DNA of 51,830 bases, from the NCBI GenBank assembly GCA_030537135.1, contig JAUNOP010000014.1:1-51830 (forward strand). The letters run 5' to 3'. Within the stretch, counting starts at the first letter, position 1, and every line of letters begins with the position of its first letter. The notes beneath the pieces are model-generated. The model searched no databases. It saw only the letters and a program-made list of their open reading frames with translations, and was not told where the DNA came from. The position numbers and the translations under genes are program-made. Below, piece after piece: positions 33,679 to 43,769 of the stretch. This stretch comes from Eubacteriales bacterium. Lineage in GTDB: Bacteria; Bacillota; Clostridia; Lachnospirales; Lachnospiraceae.

Positions 33679-35376
33679 TCAGTTCGTATTTATTTCTGAT
33701 AGCAATCCGTTTTCCACCTTGTAAACCCGGTCTGCAATCGCCATTGTGGATTCCCGATGAGAAACAAGAATAATGCTTTTCCTGCTTTTTTGCTCTGCAA
33801 GAGCCTTCAGAATAATCCCTTCATTGATACTGTCCACATTGCTTGTGGGCTCGTCAAGCAGGATCAGCTCTCGGCCGCTCAGAAAGGCCCTTGCCAGACC
33901 AATCCTCTGTTTTTCGCCCGCTGACAGATGATTTCCCAAAGCTCCCACTCTTGTTCTGTAGCCGTCTGGAAGAGTCATAATAAAATCGTGCACAGACGCC
34001 ATGCGGCATGCCCTCTCCAGCTCCTCCTGTATGGCGTCTGGCTTTGCAATTCTCAGATTCTCTTCAATCGTGTCGTCAAACAAATAGGTCGTCTGACTTA
34101 CCATTGTTACGTTGTCAAGAAGACTGTCTGAATTGATAGTTTCAATATCCATTCCATTATAATTGATTTCTCCGCTGTTTTTTGTCCAAAATCTGAGCAA
34201 AAGCTTAAGCAGAGTGGATTTTCCGCAGCCGCTTTCTCCGACAATTCCAATAATCTCGCCTTTATCCGCATGCATACAAATATTCTTAAGCACAGGTTCA
34301 TTTTTCTTATAGGAAAACGACAGGTTTTTCACGTCAAGCTGTTCATAAACAATGCTGCTGCCATTTCTGATTTCCTCCACTGCCGGCTGCTCTTCCATCA
34401 GGTTCAAAACTCTGTCGCCGCTGGCCAAAGTCTGTGTCAGATTACCAGGCAAGGCAGAAATCGCAATGACAGGTCCAAAGCTTCCGAATACTGCAACCAC
34501 GCCAATTATCATTTTTCCAGCTGAAAGCTGTCCTGTTCTCATCAGCGCAATGCCAACTACAAGCGAGAGAACAATAAAGACCGTTACAATCAGCTCTGTC
34601 GCAGCAGCAGCCTTTGCAGACGCATCCTTCATCTTCTTTGTCTCCTTCAGAAGAATTTCTGAACGCCGATTTACCTCTTTTTCTCTTTTTTCACCGGCAT
34701 TGTGAAACAAAATATCATAAATGCCCTTGATACTGTCCAGAAAGTAGGAATGAAAGGATGCAAATTCGCGCCGATAGTTTACCCCCGCCTCCTGTAATGC
34801 TCCTGATGAAATCACAGGCACGGCGATTCCGACCGTAAGATAGCCAAGCAGCGCCGTCAATGCCAGATATGGATTCACACCAAAGAAAATGAACAGGAAA
34901 ACAGATAAGGAAACAAGGACTGCAATACAAATCGGAGACAATGTATGCGCGTAGAAAACCTCCAGCGTCTCAATATCCGACGTCAGCATTGCAATAATGC
35001 TTCCCTTTTGTTTGCTCTCCAGCTTTGCCGGACAAAGTTTTCTGAGAACTCTGAAAATTTTGTCTCTCAGACTCGCCAGCAGATGAAACGCAATATAGTG
35101 ATTGCTGTACTGTTCTATGTATCGCAGGAGTCCTCGCAGTATTCCGCAGCCCACGGCAAGTGCGATGATGCCCCCATAGGAGAGAGAAATCTGCTCTCCC
35201 AGTACCTTTGCCACTCCAAGTGCGCCGGATAGTGTTACGCCCATAGCACAGAGATAGCCAATGCTTCCATTGAGAACAGCCAGGAGCAGAACAATGGAGA
35301 AGCTTCCCAGAAGGCTGATAAGCTGCACCATAATACTGACGCCGCCTCTGCGCAGTTTTTGTTTTACCTTACTCAT
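33679..35376 (-). CDS. ABC exporter half-transporter, second subunit (CydC-like)
   Basis: 565 residues. An N-terminal six-helix exporter domain (about 1-310) and a nucleotide-binding domain with Walker A GESGCGKST, signature LSAGEKQR, Walker B LILLDEP and the H-loop SHRES. The start at 35376 overlaps the stop of the upstream subunit by 4 nt (ATGA), so the two form a heterodimer. The substrate is unknown; similarity to CydCD-type exporters is general only. Confidence 0.87.
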   Translation of the reverse strand: MSKVKQKLRRGGVSIMVQLISLLGSFSIVLLLAVLNGSIGYLCAMGVTLSGALGVAKVLGEQISLSYGGIIALAVGCGILRGLLRYIEQYSNHYIAFHLLASLRDKIFRVLRKLCPAKLESKQKGSIIAMLTSDIETLEVFYAHTLSPICIAVLVSLSVFLFIFFGVNPYLALTALLGYLTVGIAVPVISSGALQEAGVNYRREFASFHSYFLDSIKGIYDILFHNAGEKREKEVNRRSEILLKETKKMKDASAKAAAATELIVTVFIVLSLVVGIALMRTGQLSAGKMIIGVVAVFGSFGPVIAISALPGNLTQTLASGDRVLNLMEEQPAVEEIRNGSSIVYEQLDVKNLSFSYKKNEPVLKNICMHADKGEIIGIVGESGCGKSTLLKLLLRFWTKNSGEINYNGMDIETINSDSLLDNVTMVSQTTYLFDDTIEENLRIAKPDAIQEELERACRMASVHDFIMTLPDGYRTRVGALGNHLSAGEKQRIGLARAFLSGRELILLDEPTSNVDSINEGIILKALAEQKSRKSIILVSHRESTMAIADRVYKVENGLLSEINTN

Positions 35377-37100
35377 ATTCTCACCTCCGCATAACCCTGT
35401 TCCAGCTGTTTCTGCCTGCGGTAAAGCTTTGCATAGCCTCCGTTTGTCTCCATCAAGGAAGCGTGGCTGTCGCACTCCTTTACCTCTCCCTTTTCCAGAT
35501 AATAAATCTGATCTGCCGGAACCACATTTTCCAGTCTGTGAGAAATCACAATAACATTCTTTGTCTTTGAAAGCACCTTAATATTTTTCATGATGATCGT
35601 CTCACTCTCAATATCAATATTGCTGGTGGCTTCATCAAAAATATAGATATCTTTATCAGCAACCAGATTAACAGCCAATGCCAGCCTCTGCTTCTGGCCG
35701 CCGGAGATATTGACTGCATCCTCAGAGATTGTCTTATCGAGTCCGCCGTTTTCCTGTATAAATGCCCAGAGATTCACCCTTTCCAGCGCCTCTTTCATCT
35801 GCCCCTCGGAAGCCTTCGGATCAGCCAGAAGGAAGTTGTTTCTCACCGTATCATTGAAAATATAGGTATTATAGCTCACCACTGCAATATGGGCGTAAAA
35901 ATCTGTGCGTGAAAGATGGTTCAGCAAAGTTCCCCCTATTCGCACACTTCCCTTCTGCGGAAGATAATTTCCGTCTACAATACCCACAATGGTGGATTTT
36001 CCGCAGCCAGATTCGCCGACAATCGCACTCATGCCTTTGGCCGGAAAGGTCATACTGATATTTTTCAGCACATCCCTGCTTCCGTCATAAGAAAAAGTCA
36101 CGTCCTTAAGCACCACGTCCCTGCCGCTCATCTTGTTTTCTCCCCATTGAGGTTCTGGCATGTCCAGCAGACGGATAATTTTCTTTCCTGCGCTCACTCC
36201 GTTCATTGCCACATGAAACGCGCTTCCAAATGCCCGAAGCGGAAGAAAGAAATCCACTGCCACCAGCATCAGAAACAGCGCTGCTGTAACAGAAAGCTTT
36301 CCTTTTGAAAGATCCAGAACAGTAAATGCAATGCCAAGTCCTGCGCCGCCGTAAGCCACCAGATCCATGATTGTAGTGCTGGCAAGCTGCATTGTAAGAA
36401 CCTTCATGGTAATCACCCGGAATTCCTCTGCCCTCTGATTCATTCTCTCATGCTGTCTGGCATCTGCCTTAAAAATCTTCAATTCCTTTAATCCCTGCAC
36501 ACTGTCAAGAAAATAGTCTCCCATAGAGGTATACTTATCCCAGTATTTTGCAAAAATCTTTTTCGCCCATTTTGACACTGCAATAATGGAAACCGGAATA
36601 AGAGGGACACAGCCAAGCAGCACTGCCGCCACCTTGACGTCCTGTCTCACTGAAACCAAAAACAGAAGAACCGGTGCCAGCATTGCATAGAAAAACTGAG
36701 GAATATAGGATGAGAAATACAAATCCAGCTGTTCGATTCCTTCCATGCTTACCTGCGTAAGTCCGGCCATACTCATTTCATCTGTGCTTTTCATGCCAAG
36801 ACGTACAATTTTATTATAGGTTCTGGCGCGCAGCTCTCTTTTTGCTTCACATCCGATGCGGTCTTTAAAGGAAGCGGTACAGCGAGTACACAGATACCTC
36901 ATGAGAATCGCCGCCGCGCCGGCGAGCGCGACCCAGGCATAGCTCGACAGCTCGGCAGCGTCTAATGTTAATTGGATGGACGTGCAAATGCACATCGTAA
37001 TTCCCAGATTCGCAAGCAGCCCTCCCAGCATAAAAAGGACTGCATAAACAATGTATTTTCTATTACTGCCAAGGAGTTTTATCAGCTCTTTATCAATCAT
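35373..37100 (-). CDS. ABC exporter half-transporter, first subunit (CydD-like)
   Basis: About 575 residues with six membrane helices (about 15-290), then an ATPase domain with GESGCGKST, ISGGQKQR, IYIFDEATS and SHRLE. The EQLDLYFSSYIPQFFYA segment is typical of CydD-like exporters. ATG 37100 is preferred because GGAG lies 9 nt upstream; ATG 37115 and a TTG at 37133 are also in frame. No cytochrome bd genes are near, so a CydDC role is not supported by context. Confidence 0.87.
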   Translation of the reverse strand: MIDKELIKLLGSNRKYIVYAVLFMLGGLLANLGITMCICTSIQLTLDAAELSSYAWVALAGAAAILMRYLCTRCTASFKDRIGCEAKRELRARTYNKIVRLGMKSTDEMSMAGLTQVSMEGIEQLDLYFSSYIPQFFYAMLAPVLLFLVSVRQDVKVAAVLLGCVPLIPVSIIAVSKWAKKIFAKYWDKYTSMGDYFLDSVQGLKELKIFKADARQHERMNQRAEEFRVITMKVLTMQLASTTIMDLVAYGGAGLGIAFTVLDLSKGKLSVTAALFLMLVAVDFFLPLRAFGSAFHVAMNGVSAGKKIIRLLDMPEPQWGENKMSGRDVVLKDVTFSYDGSRDVLKNISMTFPAKGMSAIVGESGCGKSTIVGIVDGNYLPQKGSVRIGGTLLNHLSRTDFYAHIAVVSYNTYIFNDTVRNNFLLADPKASEGQMKEALERVNLWAFIQENGGLDKTISEDAVNISGGQKQRLALAVNLVADKDIYIFDEATSNIDIESETIIMKNIKVLSKTKNVIVISHRLENVVPADQIYYLEKGEVKECDSHASLMETNGGYAKLYRRQKQLEQGYAEVRI

Positions 37101-37193
37101 TTTCTTCTGCTCCATCCTGTCTTTTTCATCCAATTAGTTTTTCCTAACTTCAATATTTACTATATATCATAAAAGATTTTGGATGTCAACACA

Positions 37194-37232
37194 AAAATCG
37201 CCGTATTTGCCTATGACAAATACGACGATTTT
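37194..37232. terminator. Bidirectional terminator after PTS-like gene
   Basis: Stem AAAATCGCCGTATTTG / CAAATACGACGATTTT with one mismatch; T-runs on both strands. Confidence 0.75.
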
Positions 37233-37267
37233 ATTAAATGCATTTCTTTATTTTCTTGCTCTGTCTT

Positions 37268-38338
37268 CTATCCGAGCTTCAGGTCATTCTCCCCAATCCA
37301 GCCTTTTTTCCTCATAGGAATGGAGATAAGCAGAGTAAGCACTGCCGGAAGTACAAAGCTGATGAGAAGAAGTCCTATCCAGTCCATGCTGGTAATAGCT
37401 GCCTTTGTACCTGCTGCCACATCACTCACCCAGCCGCTGTACACCCCAATCTGCCCTACCAGGCCGCAGGTTCCCATGCCAGAGGATACGGGCGTACCAT
37501 TCATCTGAAGCTTAAAGACACAGGTTGCTATCGGCCCTGTAATTGCAGATGCAAGAGTCGGAGGAAGCCAGATTTTCGGGTTTTTGATGATATTCGGCAT
37601 CTGAACCATAGAGGTTCCGATTCCCTGGGCAACCAGGCCGCCCACTCCGTTTTCCTTAAAGCTCATCACAGCAAAGCCTACCATCTGCGCACAGCAGCCT
37701 GCCACTGCCGCCCCTCCTGCAAGTCCGGTAAGTCCCAGAGCCGCGCAGATAGCGGCGCTGCTTATCGGAAGCGTGAGCGCCACTCCCACAACAACCGATA
37801 CAAAGATTCCCATCAGGAACGGCTGCAGCTCTGTTGCCCACATAATCAGGCTTCCCACTGCGCTGGCAGCTCTTCCAATAGCAGGCGCCAGAAGAGAGGA
37901 CATAATAACGCCCACTCCAATGGTCACAAGGGGAGTGACAATAATATCGACCTTGGTTTCCTTAGAAACCAGCTTTCCTGCTTCTGCTGCAAGAATGGTA
38001 ATCACCAGAACAGCCAGAGGTCCTCCCGCGCCTCCCAGGGCATTTGCCGCACTTCCCACTGTAATCAGTGAAAACAGTACAAGAGGCGGACATTGAAGGG
38101 CAAAGCCAATGGCAACCGCCATGGCAGGACCGCTCACTGCTGTGGCATAGCCTCCCATTTCCACAAGATAAGCCATTCCAAGCTGTTCTCCCAGAGTCTT
38201 AATAATAGTTCCAATCAGAAGAGATGCAAAAAGTCCCTGTGCCATGGCACCCAGAGCATCAATTCCATATCTTTTCACACTGACCTCCACGTTCTTTCTT
38301 TTCAGAAAGGCGCGCAGACCCTTTTCCTGTTGTTTCAT
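37268..38338 (-). CDS. PTS_EIIC_2-family membrane protein
   Basis: 356 residues, about nine to ten membrane segments rich in Gly and Ala. The features resemble the PTS_EIIC_2 family (RYGIDALGAMAQGLFASLLIGTI, the ISSAAICAALGLTGLAGGAAVAGCCAQM stretch). These are permease-like proteins without IIA or IIB domains, and none is encoded nearby, so a phosphotransferase role is uncertain. It starts ATG 38338, 24 nt after the dus stop, and ends in a good terminator, so it is probably cotranscribed with dus. Confidence 0.8.
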   Translation of the reverse strand: MKQQEKGLRAFLKRKNVEVSVKRYGIDALGAMAQGLFASLLIGTIIKTLGEQLGMAYLVEMGGYATAVSGPAMAVAIGFALQCPPLVLFSLITVGSAANALGGAGGPLAVLVITILAAEAGKLVSKETKVDIIVTPLVTIGVGVIMSSLLAPAIGRAASAVGSLIMWATELQPFLMGIFVSVVVGVALTLPISSAAICAALGLTGLAGGAAVAGCCAQMVGFAVMSFKENGVGGLVAQGIGTSMVQMPNIIKNPKIWLPPTLASAITGPIATCVFKLQMNGTPVSSGMGTCGLVGQIGVYSGWVSDVAAGTKAAITSMDWIGLLLISFVLPAVLTLLISIPMRKKGWIGENDLKLG

Positions 38339-38362
38339 TTCTTTTCTCCTCGCTTTCTCGCT

Positions 38363-39334
38363 TTATCCTCTCTTTTCCGGTGGACAATATCCTACTGTTG
38401 GAAGAAATTCCTGCTCATAAAACAGGACATTTACCGCATCCTCATACTTTGCAAGGCTCTGCGCCTTGCAGATTTTCTTCAGATATTTGGGATAGTCTGA
38501 AAACATACACGCCATATAGAACCACAGCTCCTTCATGTGAAACAGTACATTCTTCTCTCCATATAAAACTCTGCGGTGATCCTCATACAGACGGTCATGA
38601 AATCTGCGGAAAGTATCTCTGTCTATTCTCTTCCCAAGCTTTATTGCTTCTGCCAGCGCTGGATTTGTAATCATTCCCCGCCCCAGCATCACCCTGCCTG
38701 CCCGGGGAAATTTCTCTGCAAAAGCATGATAGTCTGCCTCTGTAAACAAATCTCCATTATAGCACACAGGAATTTTGCTTTCCTTCAGAGCCAGGGCAAA
38801 ACACTCCATATGAAGAGGCTTTTTGTAATAATCCTCCCTCACCCTCGGGTGGATAATCAGCTCGCTGACAGGATATTGGTTATAGATCTCAAGAAGCCTT
38901 GCAAACTCCTGTGGACTGTTCATTCCGACTCTGGTCTTTATGGAAATTTTCATATCCAGCTCCCGAAAAATACAGTCCAAAAAAGCATCCAGCTCATCTG
39001 TCTCTCCCAGAAAGCCGGCTCCTTTTTTCTTTGAAACCACGGTTCCTGATGGGCAGCCAAGATTCAGATTTATCTCCTCATATCCCATTTCCTGAAGCTC
39101 CCTTGCCATGCGGATAAAGGGCTGCGCCTTGTTGGCAAGAAGCTGGGGAACTGTGCAGGTGTCCGCATTATTTTCCCTGGAAAGTTCTGCCTTCTCCTTC
39201 TGGCTGAAGCGGCTGTTTTCCTTTGGAACAAAGAAAGGAATGAAATATTTATCCATATGCGGAAAAAATTCGTGGTGTGCCTTTCTGTATACGTATCCGC
39301 TCACGCCTTCCATGGGAGCAAAATAAAATTCCAT
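38363..39334 (-). CDS. dus: tRNA-dihydrouridine synthase family protein
   Basis: A 323-residue FMN enzyme that reduces uridines in the tRNA D-loop. It starts YFAPMEGVSGYVYR, keeps catalytic cysteine in NLGCPSGTVV, KTRVG, HPRVREDYYKKP and the VCYNGDLFT / VMLGRGMI FMN-binding motifs. AGGAGAAG precedes ATG 39334; an in-frame extension to 39400 lacks a ribosome site. The GCPSGT form is a variant of the usual GCPxxK pattern. Confidence 0.9.
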   Translation of the reverse strand: MEFYFAPMEGVSGYVYRKAHHEFFPHMDKYFIPFFVPKENSRFSQKEKAELSRENNADTCTVPQLLANKAQPFIRMARELQEMGYEEINLNLGCPSGTVVSKKKGAGFLGETDELDAFLDCIFRELDMKISIKTRVGMNSPQEFARLLEIYNQYPVSELIIHPRVREDYYKKPLHMECFALALKESKIPVCYNGDLFTEADYHAFAEKFPRAGRVMLGRGMITNPALAEAIKLGKRIDRDTFRRFHDRLYEDHRRVLYGEKNVLFHMKELWFYMACMFSDYPKYLKKICKAQSLAKYEDAVNVLFYEQEFLPTVGYCPPEKRG

Positions 39335-39443
39335 AGCTCTTCTCCTGTGCTTGTATAATTTCTGCGTTCTCATTATAACGTTTTCTTCTGAAAAATACAA
39401 TAACTGTAATGACAGATGTTAAGACAAATATACAAAAAAAGAC

Positions 39444-39517
39444 TGCTGTTCACTGCGTTCACGGCAAAGAGTCCGGCTCTTAAAAGCTTTGTTGACCTTG
39501 CTTTTAAAAGCCGGACT
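39444..39517. repeat. Element-end fragment plus long hairpin
   Basis: CTGTTCACTGCGTTCAC (39446-39462) repeats the end of the 142-bp element. It is joined to an 18-bp-arm hairpin, AGTCCGGCTCTTAAAAGC / GCTTTTAAAAGCCGGACT (39470-39517, one mismatch). No T-run. It fills the gap after the secreted-protein gene. Confidence 0.55.
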
Positions 39518-39565
39518 GTCCGTTTAGCCATACAGCGGGCAGACATTCCCACACGGCTGTCCTTA

Positions 39566-41608
39566 TCAGGCTAATTCTGAGGGTTTATCCACCTGATATT
39601 CTCCCCATGCAGATTTAACAGCTGCCTGAGAGAAATCTGGCTGTTCATCATAGCTTTCTACTGTAATCACATAGTCGCTGTTGCCCTCAACATATATCGT
39701 ACCGTCTGTTCCCTGAATGGTCACTGCGTTTCCATTCTCATCCGCAATTGTTCCTGCGCAGCTTAAATGAGTAAGCGTACTGTCTCCTGTGACTGTCCAG
39801 ACTGCCTGCTCATCCAGGCTGAGGCTGCAATAGCCGTCTCCTCCCTCTCCTGCCCAGGTTTCATCCTGAATAATCGCTCCTGTGAGAGTGCTGTCCTGTG
39901 TCATATAAAAATCCAGGTCACTGATAGAATCCCAGATAACATTACCTTCCATGTTCTGGCTCACAGCAGTAAAGAGGCAGTCAGAGCCATTTGCCCCTGC
40001 ATTTCCCCAGCCTCTGTCATTGGTGTTTCCTGTACACTGAAGAAAGAATTCGCCATCGTCTGCATAAGTGATATCCACATCAGACAGCGTAATCGTACAT
40101 TCTGTATTTGTCGTGTAGAACATTCCGCCATTCTCAGTAGTAAGGCTTCCGCCATTCATCTCGAAAATGCTGTTTCCGACCTCTGAGTCTCCGGACATAC
40201 TCTGATAGAGAATCACATTCCAGGTACAATCATTTTGTTCCAGATCCTGCATATCTCCTGTGAGATCGCAGTCAAAAAGATGCAGGGAATTTCGTCCTTC
40301 TATGCACACAGCCTCAGAGCCTGTGGCAGAAAGCTGGGCACTGCTTACAGCGATATCGGCTGTACAGTATACAGCAGGAGACCCTACCCCATTAGAGGTA
40401 TAAGTTCCTCCCTCCACAACCATGGTTCCGCCTCCCCGATCGCTTCGGATGGCTGCTGCTGATTCTCCGTCTGTCTCTACATTCAGATTCCAGGCATACA
40501 AGGTTCCTCCGCCTGCTGCATGAATTCCCCCTGAGGTATCCTGCTCTGTGGAAATAGTGATATCTGACGCATATATAGTTCCGTCCCCATAGGCAAAAAG
40601 ACCTGCTCCGCCGCGGCTGTCTGTTGTAATGCTGCCTGTATTCAGATACGCTGTTCCGTCTGTTGCAAGTACTGCCGCACCTACTCCATAAAAGCTGGAG
40701 GTATCTCCGCCTGTACTGTCCTGAGAGCTTCTTTCTACTGTAATATTTTCCAGACTTACCTGCGCGCCGTTCAAAATATGAACTGCATTTTCATCTGTTC
40801 CTGATGATGTATAGGAGGTTCCCTCTGCCTCTGTGTTCTCGGTAAATTCTGTTGCTGCCTCATAGCTTTCCACTGCCTGACTCTGTCCGCCCGGATTTCC
40901 CATGCCATCCGGCTTATCCATGGAAAGAAGCGTCACAGTCTCTGCATTTCCTTCGCTGTCAAGAAGCACCAGCACATAATCTCCCTCCTGAATCTCAGAC
41001 AGAGAAATACTCTCTGACGCGCCTTCTCCCTCTGGTTTTTCCGGCGGCTGCTCTCTACCCTCTCCTTCCGGCTGTTCTGACGGCTGCTCTCCGCCTTCCC
41101 CTTCTGGCTCTCCTGATGGTTGCTGCTCACCTTCCGGTTTTTCCGGCGGCTGTCCTCCGCCTTCTCCAGGCTGTCCGCCAAGTCCTCCCATGCTCTGTCT
41201 GGTAAGTACTGTATTTTCTGTCACAGTGATATCCATGGATTCGCCGGTCAGATTGAGCATAGACGTCTCCTGCCCGGATAATGCTTCTGCCTGCGTTTCT
41301 TCTCTGGTTCCCACTGCAATTGTCAGTGTGTTCTCACCCACTGCAGTTACCTTTCCATAAATCCCCTCTTCCTGTTGCGAAGCGCCGTTTTCCTCTGCTT
41401 CTGTCTGTGCTTCCAGGCCTTCTTCAGAACTGCTTTCCTCTGTCTTTTCTTCTGAACCCTCTTCTGCGTCGGTTTCTTCTGTATCCTCTTCCTGTGCATT
41501 TTCTATCTGCAAGCTGTTTTCTTCTGCCAGCACAGGAAACGCGGATATTCCAATTGAGCTGACCGTGAGCATCATTCCCAGCATCATTGCCATATATTTA
41601 TTTTCCAT
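39566..41608 (-). CDS. Secreted acidic beta-helix-like protein with Pro/Glu repeats
   Basis: 680 residues. Signal peptide (about 1-28, ending PVLA), an acidic Glu-rich linker (about 30-85), a beta domain (GIYGKVTAVGENTLTIAVG), then a low-complexity stretch with repeats of the type QPPEKPEGEG (about 145-205). The remainder is many short beta-strand repeats with G-D-G-T, N-A-x-I and similar patterns, suggesting a right-handed parallel beta-helix. No LPXTG motif, membrane anchor or catalytic residues are recognised. Function unknown; extracellular adhesin or glycan-binding roles are possible. AGG precedes ATG 41608 by about 9 nt; ATG 41629 is in frame but lacks a ribosome site. Confidence 0.75.
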   Translation of the reverse strand: MENKYMAMMLGMMLTVSSIGISAFPVLAEENSLQIENAQEEDTEETDAEEGSEEKTEESSSEEGLEAQTEAEENGASQQEEGIYGKVTAVGENTLTIAVGTREETQAEALSGQETSMLNLTGESMDITVTENTVLTRQSMGGLGGQPGEGGGQPPEKPEGEQQPSGEPEGEGGEQPSEQPEGEGREQPPEKPEGEGASESISLSEIQEGDYVLVLLDSEGNAETVTLLSMDKPDGMGNPGGQSQAVESYEAATEFTENTEAEGTSYTSSGTDENAVHILNGAQVSLENITVERSSQDSTGGDTSSFYGVGAAVLATDGTAYLNTGSITTDSRGGAGLFAYGDGTIYASDITISTEQDTSGGIHAAGGGTLYAWNLNVETDGESAAAIRSDRGGGTMVVEGGTYTSNGVGSPAVYCTADIAVSSAQLSATGSEAVCIEGRNSLHLFDCDLTGDMQDLEQNDCTWNVILYQSMSGDSEVGNSIFEMNGGSLTTENGGMFYTTNTECTITLSDVDITYADDGEFFLQCTGNTNDRGWGNAGANGSDCLFTAVSQNMEGNVIWDSISDLDFYMTQDSTLTGAIIQDETWAGEGGDGYCSLSLDEQAVWTVTGDSTLTHLSCAGTIADENGNAVTIQGTDGTIYVEGNSDYVITVESYDEQPDFSQAAVKSAWGEYQVDKPSELA

Positions 41609-41771
41609 AAAAACGTACCTGCCTTTCATTTTTTCTCTATGATTCCTATCATATCCTGTAAACCTTAGACGAACCTAAGAAAACAGTCCTGTTTTTATGA
41701 AGTTCCTGTGAACAGCCCCATAATCTCCTATCACGGCGGCTGTCTCTTCCTTTCTGGCGTTTCAAAGGCTC

Positions 41772-42548
41772 CTAGCCTTCCTTTACAGCATCCTTCATTG
41801 CCTTTACATATTCCCTGACATAAGGCACACAGTTTTCCTGATACTTTGCACACAATTTCACAATTGCAGAGCCAACAATCACCCCGTCTGCCTTGCGGCT
41901 CATCTCTTTTGCCTGAGCCGGAGTGGAAATGCCAAAGCCCACTGCGCACGGAATATTTTTTTCAGCCTTCACAAGCTGCACCATTTTCCCGATGTCTGTA
42001 GTAATCTGACTCCTCACGCCAGTTACTCCGAGTGAGGAAACGCAGTACACAAAGCCTGTTGCTTCCCTTGCAATCATGCCGATTCTCTCCTCTGAGGTCG
42101 GGGCAATCAGAGAAATCAAATCCATATCATATTCCCTGCACAGGTTGTCAAAATCACTCTTTTCCTCAAAAGGAACATCTGGAAGAATCAGTCCGTCCAT
42201 GCCAAGAGCAGAAGCTCTCTTCAGAAAACGCTCTGTTCCATAAGAAAATACCACATTTGCATAGGTCATAAATACCATAGGTATCTGTGTGTTTTTTCGG
42301 ATTTTTTCTACCATTTTAAAAATTTTATCTGTAGTGACTCCTCCTGATAGAGCTCGTTCGCTGGCAGCTTGGATCACAGGTCCCTCTGCTGTGGGGTCTG
42401 AAAAGGGAATTCCCAGCTCAATAAGGTCTGCCCCGGCCTCCTCCATGGCATACACCAGTTTTTCTGTAATTTCCAGACTTGGATCTCCGCAGGTGATAAA
42501 AGGAATAAATGCCCCTCCTTCTTCAAATGCCTTTTGTATATTACTCAT
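41772..42548 (-). CDS. trpA: Tryptophan synthase alpha chain
   Basis: 258 residues; cleaves indole-3-glycerol phosphate to indole, which is channelled to TrpB. Catalytic E44 in [12 protein letters not shown] is present. The residue that corresponds to the second catalytic acid, Asp60 in E. coli (ADGP), is Glu55 here (AEGP). ATG 42548 has GAGG upstream and overlaps the end of trpB by 8 nt. Last gene of the operon; no clear intrinsic terminator was found after it. Confidence 0.95.
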   Translation of the reverse strand: MSNIQKAFEEGGAFIPFITCGDPSLEITEKLVYAMEEAGADLIELGIPFSDPTAEGPVIQAASERALSGGVTTDKIFKMVEKIRKNTQIPMVFMTYANVVFSYGTERFLKRASALGMDGLILPDVPFEEKSDFDNLCREYDMDLISLIAPTSEERIGMIAREATGFVYCVSSLGVTGVRSQITTDIGKMVQLVKAEKNIPCAVGFGISTPAQAKEMSRKADGVIVGSAIVKLCAKYQENCVPYVREYVKAMKDAVKEG

Positions 42549-43737
42549 AAATATCCTCCCCTCTGTAGCGCGCAATAGCCGCACAATCCTTGTCTCCTCT
42601 TCCTGAAATATTGATTACAATCACCTGCTCCTTTGTCATCTCAGGAGCCAGACGTCTTGCATAGGCTACGGCATGTGCGCTCTCAATAGCCGGAATCACT
42701 CCCTCCATCCTGGAAAGATATTCAAAGGCCTGCACAGCCTCCTCATCTGTCACAGGTACATATTCTGCTCTTCCAATATCATACAGATGCGCGTGTTCTG
42801 GCCCGATTCCAGGATAATCCAGACCTGCTGATATGGAATACACCGGAGCAATCTGGCCGAACTCGTCCTGACAAAAATAAGATTTCATCCCATGGAAAAT
42901 TCCAAGTCTTCCGGTTGCAATAGTAGCGGCAGTCTCCCTGGTATTCACACCCCGTCCTGCTGCCTCGCATCCAATCAGCCGTACTCCTTTGTCCTCAATA
43001 AAATGATAAAACGCGCCGATGGCATTGGAGCCGCCTCCCACGCAGGCAAGAACAGCGTCTGGAAGCTTTCCCTCTGCCTTAAGTATCTGCTCCTTAATCT
43101 CTTTGGAAATCACAGCCTGAAAGTCTCTCACAATTGTCGGAAAGGGATGCGGCCCCATCACAGAGCCAAGGACATAATGCGTGTCTGACACGCGGCTTGT
43201 CCACTCTCTCATCGTTTCTGACACTGCATCCTTGAGGGTTCCTGTTCCTGTGGATACCGGATGAACCTGCGCTCCCAGAAGTCGCATTCTGTATACATTC
43301 AGCGCCTGCCTTCTGGTATCCTCTTCTCCCATGAATATCTCACATTCCATATCCATCAAAGCTGCTGCAGTAGCTGTTGCCACGCCATGCTGTCCTGCCC
43401 CTGTCTCTGCAATCACCCTGGTCTTTCCCATCTTCTTTGCCAAAAGCACCTGACCAAGTACATTGTTGATTTTATGCGCCCCAGTATGATTCAAATCCTC
43501 TCTTTTGAGATAAATTTTGGCGCCTCCCAAATCCTTTGTCATTCTCTGGGCAAAATACAGTCTGGAGGGTCTTCCTGCATAATTATTCAAAAGTTCTGTA
43601 AGCTCTGCCTGAAACTGCGGATCCTTCTTATAATACTCATAGGCCTCCTCCAGCTCTATAACCGCATTCATCAGCGTTTCCGGCATATATTGTCCGCCAT
43701 GTATTCCAAAACGTCCCTTTGACATTATTTTCTTCAT
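42541..43737 (-). CDS. trpB: Tryptophan synthase beta chain
   Basis: About 398 residues; joins indole and serine. PLP lysine K89 lies in HTGAHKINN, with KREDLN before it, GAGQHG, and GGGSNAIG for the PLP phosphate. ATG 43737 has AGGAAAGG close upstream; ATG 43725, which starts MSKGRFG, is an alternative. It follows trpF by 32 nt. Confidence 0.96.
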   Translation of the reverse strand: MKKIMSKGRFGIHGGQYMPETLMNAVIELEEAYEYYKKDPQFQAELTELLNNYAGRPSRLYFAQRMTKDLGGAKIYLKREDLNHTGAHKINNVLGQVLLAKKMGKTRVIAETGAGQHGVATATAAALMDMECEIFMGEEDTRRQALNVYRMRLLGAQVHPVSTGTGTLKDAVSETMREWTSRVSDTHYVLGSVMGPHPFPTIVRDFQAVISKEIKEQILKAEGKLPDAVLACVGGGSNAIGAFYHFIEDKGVRLIGCEAAGRGVNTRETAATIATGRLGIFHGMKSYFCQDEFGQIAPVYSISAGLDYPGIGPEHAHLYDIGRAEYVPVTDEEAVQAFEYLSRMEGVIPAIESAHAVAYARRLAPEMTKEQVIVINISGRGDKDCAAIARYRGEDIYE

Positions 43738-43769
43738 CCTTTCCTGTCGAATCCAATATTTTTCCTTTT

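Noticed and set aside
41000-41170. Regularly spaced short repeats resembling a CRISPR array
   Set aside because: They are in-frame Pro/Glu codon repeats of the secreted protein, with no unique spacers of constant length and no cas genes nearby.
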